DNA from: Salvator merianae | Taxonomy: Eukaryota > Chordata > Lepidosauria > Squamata > Teiidae | Reading direction: 5' to 3' | DNA: 64,000 bases | NCBI GenBank assembly: GCA_003586115.2 | Contig: QVOM02000053.1 | Location: forward strand, 1,285,658 to 1,349,657 | Part shown: positions 36,821 through 47,959 of the stretch, piece after piece | Position numbering within the stretch: position 1 is the first letter of the stretch | Layout of the letters: each line of letters starts with the position of its first letter | Program-made: the position numbers and the translations under genes | Notes under the pieces: model-generated | The model's input: only the letters and a program-made list of their open reading frames with translations | Told to the model about the DNA's origin: nothing | The model's database searches: none

Positions 36821-37424
36821 GCAGAGGACCAAAATATGGGCAACTGGAGATAATGGAGCAATAAATAGAAGTTAAATATCATGAATGTTAGTCATGTTGA
36901 AAGCCCACCCAAGATTGATGGCCACAAGCGCAAGAGGCAAAAAGTTATCTGAAAAAGAGGCATTCCGAGGGCGCGAGCGTCCTCCTTAGTATTCCTCAAG
37001 ATTATGTGCATTTCCTCCATTTGAGCAAAACTAATAAAGGTCATGATGATCCCTTGAGGGACCTCTGGCAATATGAAGCAGAGTCATGCTGCTAAGCTGA
37101 GGATGAAAATAATGCTGTCTTCTCTTTCTGTCTCCATTTATTGTGGCCCTGTCATTTTGACCTATGTCTCTTTCTCCCGTTGGCTCGTATCCGAGAATGG
37201 AAAGCTACCTGTTTGCTGACATCAGTGCCTGTAATAACTGTAAAGAAGCCTCTTCTGAATTTGACAGGCTCTTGGGAGAAAAGCTCCTTTTGTGGTGCTC
37301 GTGTTTGGTCCAATTTACTGGCGCTACTGAGTGAACCTTTTGTTTAGTTCACGGCCATCGTCTTAATTTTCACTTTATCCTACAGCTTTTCTCAGGCAAG
37401 CAGCAAACTGGTCCAGGTGGAACT

Positions 37425-37550
37425 GAGCCAGGCATGCACACTATTGGTGGCCCATCTCAAAAAGGATATAGCGGGATTGGAAAAGGTTCAGAAGAGGGCA
37501 GCTAAAATGACAAAGGAGCTAGAGGGATTGATTGCCTAAGAAGAAAAGTT
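37425..37550 (+). mobile_element. CR1 LINE fragment, upstream part of 3' UTR
   Basis: 'ctcaaaaaggatatagcggg', 'ggaaaaggttcagaagaggg' and 'gctaaaatgacaaaggagct' are the conserved CR1 words that normally lie some 200-300 bp before the 3' end. Confidence 0.75.
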
Positions 37551-37589
37551 GAGACAATTGGGTTCGTTGGTGTTTTTTTTTCGGTTTAT

Positions 37590-37960
37590 GGCCCGTTCTG
37601 CATGATTAAGGGTCCGCATAGAAAGGTTGTAGGCCACATAGATCTGTACTATAATATGGATCTATGTGACCTTGCCTCCTCCTGGACGTTCCGTCTGCTT
37701 TCAATCAAGGTGGTCCTGACCAAGAAGCCCTTGGTTGGGAATACCGGTAATCATGATTAATCAAACTGCTAGGTGGACCAGTGGGCCCTAATCCTGAACC
37801 AGGGGCCTGCCATGCAGGGGCATGTCTTCCTGTTCAGGACTAGGGCAACCATTTTCAGCAGCGTGCCAAATCATGCCCCAAAATGCAACCCCCAGAGGCT
37901 CCCAAGACTAGGAACTTCAACTGCAACTGGTCCCATTCAGGAGGACATTTTTTACCTTCT
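37590..37960. repeat. Dispersed repeat related to 63581-64000, with internal hairpin
   Basis: The left end GGCCCGTTCTGCATGATTA is similar to GGAGCCTTTCTGCATTTCCC at 63581. Further in, 'tttcagcagcgtgccaaatc' and 'agactaggaacttcaactgc' match 'tttcagcagtgcaccaaatt' and 'aggctaggaacttcagttcc' at 63877-63945. A 10-bp hairpin (37635-37644 with 37659-37668) lies inside. Class unknown; the ends suggest a DNA transposon. Confidence 0.5.
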
Positions 37961-38564
37961 GAACTACTCTGCTGAATGTTTAGAAGGTGAAGGGAAGGGA
38001 TGGGTAGTTGTGCATGCTCTTTCTTCTTCTGTTGAGCAGCTAACAAAGCTCAGATCCTCTCCAACTAATAGTTGCAATTTCAGATGAAAATCCTTAAGAT
38101 ATATGATAAAGTGAGGTGCTCAACTGCAGATCTTCCTGAGGGACAGCTGGCATAATTCCATGCCAGCCCCAGCTGGGAGGTGCTCAAGAACATCTGGAGG
38201 GCCACTGCTGTCATAAAATACTCCACCTCTAAGACATCCTTGAAAGTATCTCGTGAATTTGGAGGTCAATCCCAACTTGCATTTATTCCTATTTGGCATT
38301 ATTAAATTACAGCAAAGTTTTATTGTTGAGACCAGTAGGATATAATGAACCAAATGACTATAACAAGTAAAGTGTCATTTATATTGCTTTGAGAATGGAA
38401 GAAAAATCATCCAGCATCCTTAATCATCATTATAAAAATTGACATTTTTAATCAAATTTTGTCACAGTGAAAGCAGAAAAGGTTAGACTATCACTGAAGC
38501 GCAGTCTCCTTTTCTCAGTAGCGCTCATCTTCCCATCTGCACCCCTGTTGCACTAAGACAGGAA

Positions 38565-38665
38565 GACAAGGGTGCTCAGTTGGAGCCCTCCAGATGCTCC
38601 TGAACATTCTAATTCTGGGAGTGGAATGCTGGGAGTTGTAGTCTGTGAACATTTAAAGGGCCAAA
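38565..38665. repeat. Old interspersed repeat ('ccagatgctcctgaac ... gggagttgtagtc')
   Basis: 'gagccctccagatgctcctg' and 'atgctgggagttgtagtctg' lie about 50 bp apart; a related pairing is seen at 19195-19265. Probably a decayed non-autonomous DNA transposon. Confidence 0.45.
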
Positions 38666-38835
38666 GCTGAGTACCTCGAGACTAAAAGAATGAAATGCTC
38701 TTCCTCCTGGTAACTTTCCATACCATAACATGGCATGGTTCCATACCATGAGAGTTCAACATGCTGACATATTAGAGCAATATCTTCATATGGCAAAGCG
38801 GTATATCATGTCCCAGATTTGGAATAATCCCAATC

Positions 38836-38850
38836 AGAACAGAATGTTCT
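38836..38850. promoter_or_regulatory. Consensus palindromic steroid (glucocorticoid-type) response element
   Basis: The 15 bases AGAACAGAATGTTCT fit the AGAACAnnnTGTTCT consensus for glucocorticoid, androgen and progesterone receptors at all 12 fixed positions. Whether it is bound or conserved cannot be judged from sequence alone. It lies in a 29.7-kb intron near repeats. Confidence 0.4.
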
Positions 38851-38967
38851 GAGCATTCTGAACATAGAACAAAACACCCCTTCTGAATTCAGAGCAAACC
38901 CAGCCTATTCCAAATGAGTAAGCAAGGAGCTCTAGTAGCCCCTTAGAGACTAATAGAGAGAAAGAAG

Positions 38968-39480
38968 CATAAGAACATAAGAGAAGCCCTGCTGGATTGG
39001 ACCATGGCCCATCTAGTTCACATCACGAGCCACCAATTGCTTCTGGGCATCTCAAGCAGAAGACAAAAGGTAAAACCTTCACCTGCTCTTGACTCCCTGC
39101 AAATGGCCTTTAGTGGCATCCTGCCTGCCTCTCCAACCTGGAGGCATCTATTTTAGTAGCCATTATCACAACTCACCTCCATGAATCTGTCCAATCCATT
39201 CTTAAAGCTATCCAGGCTGATTGCTGTCACCGTGTCTTCCAGTAGCAAATTCCATAGACCGATGACCCTCTGGGTGAAAAAATACTTCCCCTTGACAGTC
39301 CCAACCCTCCCACCCACCAGCTTCAGAGAGTGCCCCCTGGTCCTAGTGTTGTGTGATAGAGAAAAGAATTTCTCTCTATCCACCTTATCTGCACTGTGCA
39401 TGATTTTATATACTTCAGTCAGGTCCCCTCTTCAGTACCGCCCTTCAATGCTGAAGAGGCCAAGACATTGCAGCCTGATT
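38968..39480 (-). mobile_element. CR1 LINE 3' end, about 510 bp, reverse orientation
   Basis: It begins (3' end) 'cataagaacataagagaagc' and includes 'cagaagacaaaaggtaaaac', 'ccatgaatctgtccaatcca', 'ctgggtgaaaaaatacttcc', 'agagtgccccctggtcctag' and 'aggtcccctcttcag'. This is the longest CR1 3' UTR copy here and a good reference for the others. Confidence 0.88.
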
Positions 39481-40146
39481 TCGTAAAGAAGGGGTATAAA
39501 TAAATATTTATCACAAAAGGCCACAAACCATCCACCTCCAAGCCACACCAGTTTGGCTGGCCTCCAGGGCAACCTAGGTGCTGTTGCATCACTTCCCCTG
39601 TCGAGGTGACTCCTGGACAGGCACGTGGAAACGCAGCCCGGATCTCGTTTTCACGGGGAGGAGCAGAATGGTGGACAGTGCAATGCTGCTTCTGCATAGG
39701 TGTGGCTCAGCCTGCGCTGCCAAGTTGTTCTTTTCCTTTTCTGCTTCCCAGATAGTTCAGTCCTTTCCCTCTCTCACCCCCCCTGCCGTCCCCCCCAATT
39801 AGAACCACACGTTTTGAGAGAGAATAACTGTTTAAAGCTATATTGTAAACATTTTTTCCGAACTCATTTAAATGCAAATTTTGTGCAGACTTATTGGTGA
39901 ACGGATGCAAAACTGACGCAGACCTGACAAAGATTGATTTTCACATCGCTAACTGAAATATTGGGCTAAGCTCCTTCTGTTGTATGGGAGGGTGGTTGAA
40001 TGGCCTCGTTATTTTAACAAGCTCCTGTTCTTAATCAGCGTTATGTGAGACTGCGGTTGATAAATCTTATGTCTGATATTACTGTGACTGTCCTCACGTC
40101 TTTAATTCCTGTGCTGCAAATTCATTTAGTTTTTTTCTACCCCACA

Positions 40147-40408
40147 CTCTCTTCTCTTCTCTTCTCTTCTCTTCTCTTCTCTTCTCTTCTCTTCTCTTCT
40201 CTTCTCTTCTCTTCTCTTCTCTTCTCTTCTCTTCTCTTCTCTTCTCTTCTCTTCTCTCCTCTCCTCTTCTCTTCTCTTCTCTTCTCTTCTCTTCTCTTCT
40301 CTTCTCTTCTCTTCTCTCCTCTCCTCTCCTCTCCTCTCCTCTCCTCCCTTCTCTTTTTCCTTTTCCTTTTCCTTTTCCTTTTCCTTTTCCTTTTCCTTTT
40401 CCTTTTCT
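40147..40408. repeat. (TTCTC)n then (CTTTTC)n polypyrimidine array
   Basis: About 200 bp of 5-bp units (TTCTC, with TCCTC variants in two blocks) pass directly into about 50 bp of 6-bp CTTTTC units. It creates Ser/Leu/Phe and Glu/Arg/Lys repeat frames on the two strands, which are not genes. Confidence 0.96.
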
Positions 40409-40789
40409 TGGTGTAATTGGGGGTTAGAAGACTGCAAACAGCGCAAAGCATCATGGGAAGATGTATGTGTGGAAAAATTAGAAAAGACATGCAGTACAAC
40501 TCATGGATCAGAGAAATGACAAGAGTTACAGACATAATTTCCAGAATAAAGAGGCTGAAATGGCAGGGTGGTGGATAGACTGAGCTCCTGGCCTCAGGGA
40601 ATGGGTTTTTCCCTTGAAGCCAAGGTAGCAGACCTGGAGAAGCAGAAGGAGAGAGAAGGCATGAGGCTGAGGCCTTCAGGGATGCAGTAGGAGCATCCCG
40701 CTCCACACTGGGCAGCCCTCCAGCTGTGTCAGAGAGTGGAGGTCTCAGGCAGGGAGGACGTCATGTTAAGAGTGTTAGTTCAAGACTAA

Positions 40790-40937
40790 GACTGCATCCA
40801 CACATGGCTTACTTATTCCACTCTATTTGGATATTCCGGAATAAAGCACTCCCGGAGTGCTTTCTTCTGGAACATCCATGCTTTATTCCAGAATATCCAA
40901 ATGTAGCCGAATAAGTAAACGGCATCTGGATGCAGCC
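40790..40937. mobile_element. Foldback MITE, 148 bp (family A, copy 3)
   Basis: It runs from GACTGCATCC to GGATGCAGCC, flanked by identical TAA triplets (40787-40789, 40938-40940). The arms pair over most of their length. A 10-bp insertion near the centre ('cactcccggagtgctttc' region) distinguishes it from the 138-bp copies. Confidence 0.82.
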
Positions 40938-41289
40938 TAAGTACGATGCAGCATCCTTTTTTCCATGAACATCTGTGTGGTTTGCATTTCACTAATGCAG
41001 ATAATATGTACTTCAGATTGCTATTCCTGTTCAGCCACCTAACCCGCCACACCAGACTCTGCACAGAAAGCTGTTGATTTTGCCATGCTAGACTCCAAGC
41101 TGCAGAGTTGCCAGGCCCTTCTGGACTCTTGCCCCAGTTCTGTTTGCCCACTGAGACCTCCATGGGAGCTTCTGCCACCAGTCCACACTTGAAACGCCAG
41201 ACTTCCCAGCGAAGGAGGCAATCAAGACAACACCGCAGACTCTGCTTTTGTGGTCAGAGAAAAGCTCCACCAGCCTTGGCAAGAAGGAC

Positions 41290-41480
41290 CTGATGCCTCC
41301 AGGGTGGAGAGACAAGCAGGAGGCCTCTAAAGACCATTTGCAAGGAGTGGGGAACAAGTGAACGTTTTGCCTTCATCTTCTGCTTGAGATGCCCAGAAGC
41401 ACTTGGTGGGCCACTGTGTGAAACAGGTCACTGGACTGGATGGCCGTGGCCTGATGCAGCAGGACTCCTCTTATGTTGTT
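41290..41480 (+). mobile_element. CR1 3' end, upstream unit of a double-ended copy
   Basis: It runs from 'ctgatgcctccagggtggag' through 'cttctgcttgagatgcccag' to 'ggactcctcttatgttgtta'. The next base enters a second CR1 segment. Confidence 0.82.
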
Positions 41481-41614
41481 ATAGACAGATTCATGGAGGA
41501 CAGGTGCATCCAAGGCTCCTAGAATGGACGCCTAGGTATCACCTCTAGGCTGGAGAGATGGACAGGGTGCCTCTAAAAGCCATTTACAGGGAGTCAAAAG
41601 GCGATGAAGGTTGT
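41481..41614 (+). mobile_element. CR1 3' UTR, second unit, cut off at its 3' side
   Basis: It restarts at 'atagacagattcatggagga' and continues to 'gggagtcaaaaggcgatgaa', where the sequence turns into a reverse-oriented CR1 segment. Confidence 0.75.
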
Positions 41615-41712
41615 TCCCCTGGTCCTGTTGTTGTGCAACAGAGAAGATAGTTTTTCTCTATCCACCTTTTCCATACCATGACTGATTTTATAGATGTCAA
41701 TCAGGACTTCCC
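41615..41712 (-). mobile_element. CR1 3' UTR fragment, inverted relative to its neighbour
   Basis: 'cccctggtcctgttgttgtg', 'tttctctatccaccttttcc' and 'gattttatagatgtcaatca' match the reverse-oriented copy at 39330-39425. It is joined head to head with the + strand unit before it, with no spacer. Confidence 0.75.
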
Positions 41713-42426
41713 TGCAAAACTGATTCCACCAGCACAAAAGTTTGCATATGGACCCTTAAAGGTTCTATCCCACCACCGTCTGTGAAGTTCTCAGGCACCT
41801 AAAATTGTCAAAAAGGTATCAGTGTCTAAGGAGGGGGAAAGAAATGATGTGATTCATGAGCATTTGCCTGGCAGCAAAAGCCCTCCATCACGGCATCTCC
41901 CACGTAAATACTCTTTCGCACTGAACAATATTATTTACACTTTAGGGACCTGATTTGGCTATTAACAGAGTAAACAGCCAAACACCCCGTATTTCAAGTG
42001 CTTACAGTCCATGAATCAAATATTTGAAACTGTGAACTAATGAAGGGGATTTTGGCAAACTATTGACCTGGCCTTTTCCTTGGATATTTCTGCTCGGCAT
42101 TAAAACTTAAACCAAAAGTGAAGTGAAAGGAATGAAGAAGAAACAGACTATAAAACACAGCCAAAGACTCCCTGGTGAACGGGTGTTTGCTGGAATAAAG
42201 ATGCATTATGCTAATACCACCTCTTCAGCATTCATGATATTCGCACAGATTCACTCAATATATACAGGGCCTCTTTGCGGCCAACAACAAAACCAGTTCT
42301 ACCTCAGGCATAATTAATTATAGCAGTGTATGAATGAAAATAAAATAAAATCCAAGGAAAAACTCTTTCAGGCATTGCAGGACGAGCAGCTATTAATTTG
42401 GGGAGGCAAGATCAAGGCAGGAGCCG

Positions 42427-42450
42427 TGAGAGAGAGAGAGAGAGAGAGAT
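42427..42450. repeat. (GA)n microsatellite
   Basis: About 11 GA units. Confidence 0.9.
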
Positions 42451-42540
42451 TATGCTGAGCATCTCATCTTCCTCTATAGGGAGGCAGGAAAGCCCTTTCA
42501 GTTGTTTGGAATTGTTGTGAGTGAGTTTAGCCCCGTTGCA

Positions 42541-42810
42541 TAAGAACATAAGACCATAAGAGGAGCCCTGCTGGACCAGGCCACGGCCCATCTAGTCCAG
42601 CATCCCATCTCACCCAGTGGCCCTCCAGTTGCTTCTGGGCATCTCAAGCAGAAGACAAAGGCAAAAGCCTCACCTGCTGTCCACTCCCTGCAAATGGCCT
42701 TTGGAAGCCTCCTGCCTGACTCTCCAAACTACAGATGGTACCTAGGCATCCAGTCTAGCAGCCATTGATATTCCTGTCCTCCATGAATCTGTCCAATCCG
42801 TTCTTAAAGC
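42541..42810 (-). mobile_element. CR1 LINE 3' end, reverse orientation
   Basis: It starts 'taagaacataagaccataag' and 'gaggagccctgctggaccag', and ends near 'ctgtccaatccgttcttaaa'. Well preserved; the same segment as 38968-39250. Confidence 0.88.
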
Positions 42811-43770
42811 TTCGCGCCTTATGTTCATTAGACTAAGTATCATTCCATTTGTCCTTGTTGGCAGGCAAAAGCAGGGGAGGGGTCCCTGGGATGAGTTGTA
42901 ATGTAACAAGCGGAGTTGGTGGAGTAAACTGGAATACAGGAAGTGGAGAGAACGCGTTTGTGAGGGCTGTGGCATCAAGTGACATTCCTTGCTGGACAGA
43001 ACCTGCCTCATTGCCTTGAAAGGCAAAAGCCTGCTAGAGGGATTTCTTAATTTTTGCCCATATTAATATCGGCAAGCAACCGGAGGCTAATTTTAGAATT
43101 CTGAATGTCAAATAAATGCAAAGACAGAAGGAGCACTAAGCCATCTAGTTCAGAAGACAGGTGAGAGGGAGCTTAGATTTGTACAAATAAGCCTGTAGTC
43201 TTACCCAGATAGGATGAGCTGTGTTTCATGCTTCCACTTTCTAATCAAGAAAGCATTTAAAGATTAGCCACAAGTCCTGCGGAGCTCAGGCAGTATCTTG
43301 CTACTTCAAATAATAGAAGGGAAAGGTATGCTTGTTCTGTGGCATTTTATTTTCTCCTCTCATTCCGTTTTATTAAATTTTATATCCTGCCTGTCAGTCC
43401 AAGAAGCCCTTCCTAGGCAACTGGGTTGGTTGCAGGGAGTCGAGGGTTTCCGAATTTCGAGTGCTGGGGGTCGAGCGTGCGTGGTTCTTTCTGCCTGAGA
43501 GAGGAGGAGGCGCCCTGGGGCAAATGCACCTGCCCAGCCCTGGACTAGCCAACGCTGTGGAAGGCTTCGTGGGCTGTAGCGAGACAAGGAGCACCGTGGA
43601 GGTGGCCTTGCAGAGATGCCGGACGGTGATCGGCCATCCCAGCTGCCCTGGAAAGGAGCTTCCTTGTCTTGGAGAAGGGCGGGGCCGCTGCCCCAAACCT
43701 CAGCTCTGGGGCATCCAGTGACCTGAGCAGCTTTTTTCCCCTGTAGCATCTTCATTCCAGATGGACATAA

Positions 43771-43816
43771 ATCTATCTATCTATCTATCTGTCTATCTGT
43801 CTGTCTATCTATCTGT
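43771..43816. repeat. (ATCT)n microsatellite with GTCT variants
   Basis: About 11 tetranucleotide units on the + strand. Confidence 0.93.
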
Positions 43817-44424
43817 GCAGTCTCAGTCTCAAAACATATTTATGCTTCACCACTTCTCTTTCTTCCTGCTTTTAATTCCAGCTCTATTCCACACGGATAG
43901 GCTTAATTTAATTATTGTCGCTTTGGAACAAGGGTGGTTATTTCCCTGCAGAAGGCAAGGTTGACATTTCGTCGGGAAACTGTTAGGTGTTGATCTTTTT
44001 CCTACCACGTTGCCCAGTTAATGTGGTCGCTGATGGAGAGGAGTAGCTGACCGCAGCACAGGCCAAGGCAGCAAGGTTCAGCCTCACCCTGAACGCCGGC
44101 GTCCGTGTCCCTTCCAGAGGATAAAGCGGAGTGGTGTCGGGGTCAGGGTGGATCAGGTCAATGAGGCAGCGCGAGGGCTGCAACCTGCGTGGGAACTGAC
44201 CTCGCTGAATGTCAAGGGTTGTCCACACGCTGGCCAGCCCCATGCTGAAACTGCGTGAAAGGGACTGGATTCAGCTTTGAACTCCTGGGTGTGGGGTAAC
44301 GGGCGGGAGGGGCTGCCCAGATTCCCCTTGTAGGCCAGTTACTCCCTGTGTGAAAGCTGACAGGGTCGCCATCAGCTCCTAAGGGCTTTTAAAAATAAAA
44401 CCACTGCAGTGTGCAGATAAGAAT

Positions 44425-44480
44425 ATTAGAAATGGCCTGCTAAATTGGACCAGCAGCCCATTTAGTCCAGTGGGCTTTTC
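44425..44480 (-). mobile_element. Short CR1 3' end remnant, reverse
   Basis: 'atggcctgctaaattggacc' and 'agcagcccatttagtccag' resemble the first 60 bp of the reverse-oriented CR1 ends. Decayed. Confidence 0.5.
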
Positions 44481-45110
44481 TTATAGAAGCTAGCCAGGTG
44501 GCAGAAAGAAAAAGGAAGGAAGGAAGGAAATAAAAGCTGGACCCTAATATCTGTTGCTTTTTAGTGCTTCTCTCCTCATATGGCAGTAATGATTGCTGAA
44601 TCTAAATCTCTAGTCACCCCTTTTCAATATGTCCTGCTATTGATTTAGTTTGCAGAAGTTCCATTGACCGTCCTTTTTGCCTAATTCATTGCGTGAACCT
44701 TTATGCCTGTGTTACACATATTTCACAAAATATGTCATTTTGCAGTAAACATACTTGTAATTTTCCCTAACTGGTTATGACAGGAAAAGAAGCTCCGCTT
44801 CAGAATGGAATTTTAAAGTTATTTATCTATTGGATGCCTTCTCTGCTAGTCTTCTCCTAATCCCACCTAAATCAAGGAAGCTTTTTTCCCTTTGCCGCCC
44901 CTGCACAGTAGCAGCTATTAATAACAGCCATTCTGTATGGTTGCCGACTGAAAATCCATTTGCAGGGTTTGCATCTCATCAGAGCGATCAAAGCTGGGGG
45001 TGAGCCCAGGGCGGCTGCTACTTACGAACTTGTTTGGCCACAGCACCCACGGAGCAGCGACTGCATTTTGCATTTGTGAACTTCTTGCTATCCTCAGGAC
45101 CGTTTGCTTA

Positions 45111-45406
45111 GGCTTCATCCACACCTCTATGGTATAGGGTGTGCTGAGGCATGGATGCTTTCTCCCGTTCCTGGTGCAGAGTGTGTGCCTCACCCCTTAA
45201 CACCTTCGGAGCCATGAAAAAGTTCCCATGACCTTGTGAGCGTCCTGTGCCAGGCAATTTTAAGGGTTCCAGAATAAGCCGGGGGGGGGGAGCCCACAGC
45301 ACTTCTTCCTGCTTAGCCCAGGGGATGAGGGGCTTCAGAAACATGACGCCACAGAAATCATGGTAGCCCAGGCCAAATCCCACTGCCTAATGGGTGTGGA
45401 TAGGCC
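45111..45406. mobile_element. Candidate MITE of about 296 bp with GGCTTCATCCACACC ends
   Basis: Left end GGCTTCATCCACACC (45111-45125); right end, reverse-complemented, GGCCTATCCACACCC (from 45393-45405). The left end is preceded by TTA. The terminal sequence resembles that of foldback family A (GGCTGCATCC). No convincing matching 3-bp duplication on the right, so boundaries are provisional. Confidence 0.42.
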
Positions 45407-46495
45407 CGTAACCTGACACTGTAGCTGTTAACACCAGCAGCTTTTTAGAAGTACAGTGAACAGCAATGAAAGCCTTTGTTTGTGCTCGTGTAGGACAGCG
45501 CATGGTGCGCATCACTTGTGCCACTGGTTCTGGAAGCATCGCCTTCATTCGGAGTCAGCTGCACGACGCTGGCATATAGCTTGGTCTTTTTATGAAGTTT
45601 GGCATTGTCGCCATGTACACCGCCCCTGATTGAGGGGGTTCCAAGAAAGAGGAAGGGACCCAGGACAGCAGAAGAAAAATGGTTCCATGGAACATCCCCT
45701 CCTCTTCCCTCCAGAACTGTCAAACACTGGCGAAAGCATATTTAAAAATGCAAAAACACGTTAAAATTATTGATCCATATCTCAAGCTCTGTCATATCCT
45801 TAATTTAAGTAACAAATTAGGGTGCAATCAGATTCTGTAATACACAACCGTAACCAAAAATCAAAGCTTCACGCTGCTGTTTTGGGCTGATTGCTTCTCG
45901 CAATGTGTGATCAAGGTGATTTATGTGCTCTGCATTAGCTCACAAATCCAGAAACCAGACCAGATGCTCAGTGACAAGTGCTGTGCATTTCGCTCCATGT
46001 GCTGGCTCGCTGTTTGCAACATCGGCAGCTAATTTGGATGCTGAACTGATTTCTTTTTACTGGATGACTCCTCTAAATTCATATGGCCGCTCTTATTTGC
46101 TCACTATTTAGACTGCAGATCATTGAAGCAAATCGTTTGCAGGCAAGCCGTAGAATTGACACTAGATTCAGGCCGTTGTTGAGCACCCTGACTGGGACCA
46201 CCCACTCACTGCTGAGGGCACCGGGTCTTCTAGAGTGCCTCCCGCCCTCCTCGATCAAAAGGCAGGCAACACTTTGCCTTTTATGGAGCCCCCATGTTGG
46301 AGGGCATGCTGACTCTAGTTCCTCAACCTCAGTTCCAGTAGAGTGGTGTATTCCTTCAGGCTGAACAAAAGCCATTCTGCAAAACTGAACCGTATGGTCC
46401 ATTCTGATGTAGTGAAGAGTGATGATTTGGATGTAGCAGAAACCAGCAGCACTGGATTTAGCAGAACCAAAAGCAAGACACGTTCTGCTTTTTAA

Positions 46496-46585
46496 TCTTT
46501 CATTCATTCAGTTATATTTTTATCCTGCCCAAAGGTCTCCGGGCAGGTTACAACAGTCAAAGCAAATAAAAAGAATCCACTAAAA
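46496..46585 (-). mobile_element. LINE 3' tail remnant, reverse
   Basis: 'tatttttatcctgcccaaag' and 'ccgggcaggttacaacagtc' form the reversed tail phrase seen in squamate LINEs, with A-rich sequence beyond. Confidence 0.5.
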
Positions 46586-47959
46586 CCCAGAACGATGCCT
46601 AAAAACAGGTACAGGAAGCTTTTCCCTCAGCCAAGGACCAGGGTGGAAAGGCACACCTCATTTGAACAAACCTGGGCCAAATCCAAGTCCCTCTTCTCCC
46701 TCAGCAGTTATTTTGGGAACTGGAGGGAGCAGACTCTACACAGGGTGCACCACGGACAAGTAGCCTGCAACTTCATGTCTCCCTATTGGAGGCGGGCTAC
46801 TTTCCCGTCGCCCACCCTGTAGAAGCTGTCTGATGCGACCAAGAAAAGAACTTCTGTTCAAAACATCTCCTGTAACGTTTAGATTACTGGTGAAAAAGAA
46901 TCAGCCCCTTTCTATTCCTGCTAACCCCCCCCCCCCCAAATGCTGTTGAGGATTGAGAAACTAATCATTTCTGCTCTTTTTTCCCCTGCTGAAGTCCTAT
47001 TTCCTTAATTTTGTTTTTGTAACTTTGCAGGAGCAAATTGCCACTTGAGCAATTGCATAGGAAGTTCAATTAGCAAACATTCTAATTACTGTTTACTTAA
47101 AATAGACAAGTGATGTTAAGCTCATTTAAAAATAGTAATTATAATGTATTTCTCTGAACACTGACGTATACCATTCTGATCAGTTCCTAAGATCTAGTGA
47201 GGGTAAGTGGATTATCCTAGCTGATGTGACAGACAAATATAAATACGCGTTCATATTGCCTGGCAGTGCAAATGTAATTATAGCGCTTGATGAAGTAACG
47301 TACCTGTTTATTTTTAATTTTGCAAAATGCCACCATCCTCTAGCTAGCACACAAAGCAAAATATGCATAAAATTAGACCCAGTGGATCGAATGGAATATC
47401 GGGGACTCCTATGAATCCATCCCCTAGGTGTGGTGATTTAAAACAAACAGCCCAGGATGTCTCAGCAAACGCCACTGCAGGCTACTGCAGCGTGTTATGT
47501 AACATATTCTGCCTCTTGTGTGCGCACAGGTCAGGAGAAAGAGGCAGTGCCCTTCTAGGGAAGCAATATATTGCCCTACAAGAGGGCGCAAAAAGAAAGC
47601 ATTTCAAGAAAACCATTGGCCCATGAGGTCTTCCTCCATTCTTCTTCTCCTGTTTGAGGAGTCCTGGACACTAAAATGAGTCAATAGCTGCCCAGAGGAT
47701 TCCACCATTTGCAACAAATTACATCTTTATAGAAGAATCAATTTTATAGTCTTCTGAATCTCAAACACTTGGTGCTTCAGTACAGCAGAATTACTCTTTA
47801 GAGAGCCAGGCCCAAGACGGATGTCTCCAGCAAGCCATTGGTAGGACTATGGAACTGTCAGCAGTGAAGCCTATCAGCTTTAGATGATCGTGGGGAGAAA
47901 GTCAGGCTATGCAAAAGATGGCCCGGTCATCAGCGTCAGAAGCCCAGAATGTCATCTAG

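Noticed and set aside
38690..38760. Palindromic cluster around 'ccatacca...tggcatggttcc'
   Set aside because: Short, imperfect and single; within what is expected by chance.
39153..39401. 82-codon open frame on the - strand with fairly ordered sequence
   Set aside because: It is the 3' UTR of a CR1 LINE, which happens to be open; the same non-coding sequence occurs in the other CR1 copies, where it is not open.
40126..40706. Long Arg/Glu/Lys-rich and Ser/Leu-rich open frames
   Set aside because: They are direct translations of the TTCTC/CTTTTC microsatellite; they have no real stops because the repeat unit contains none.
43400..43720. GC-rich stretch that could be a nested gene promoter or CpG island
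   Set aside because: It has moderate CpG content only over about 300 bp, no ORF with homology on either strand and no associated exon. It may be part of an unrecognised repeat.
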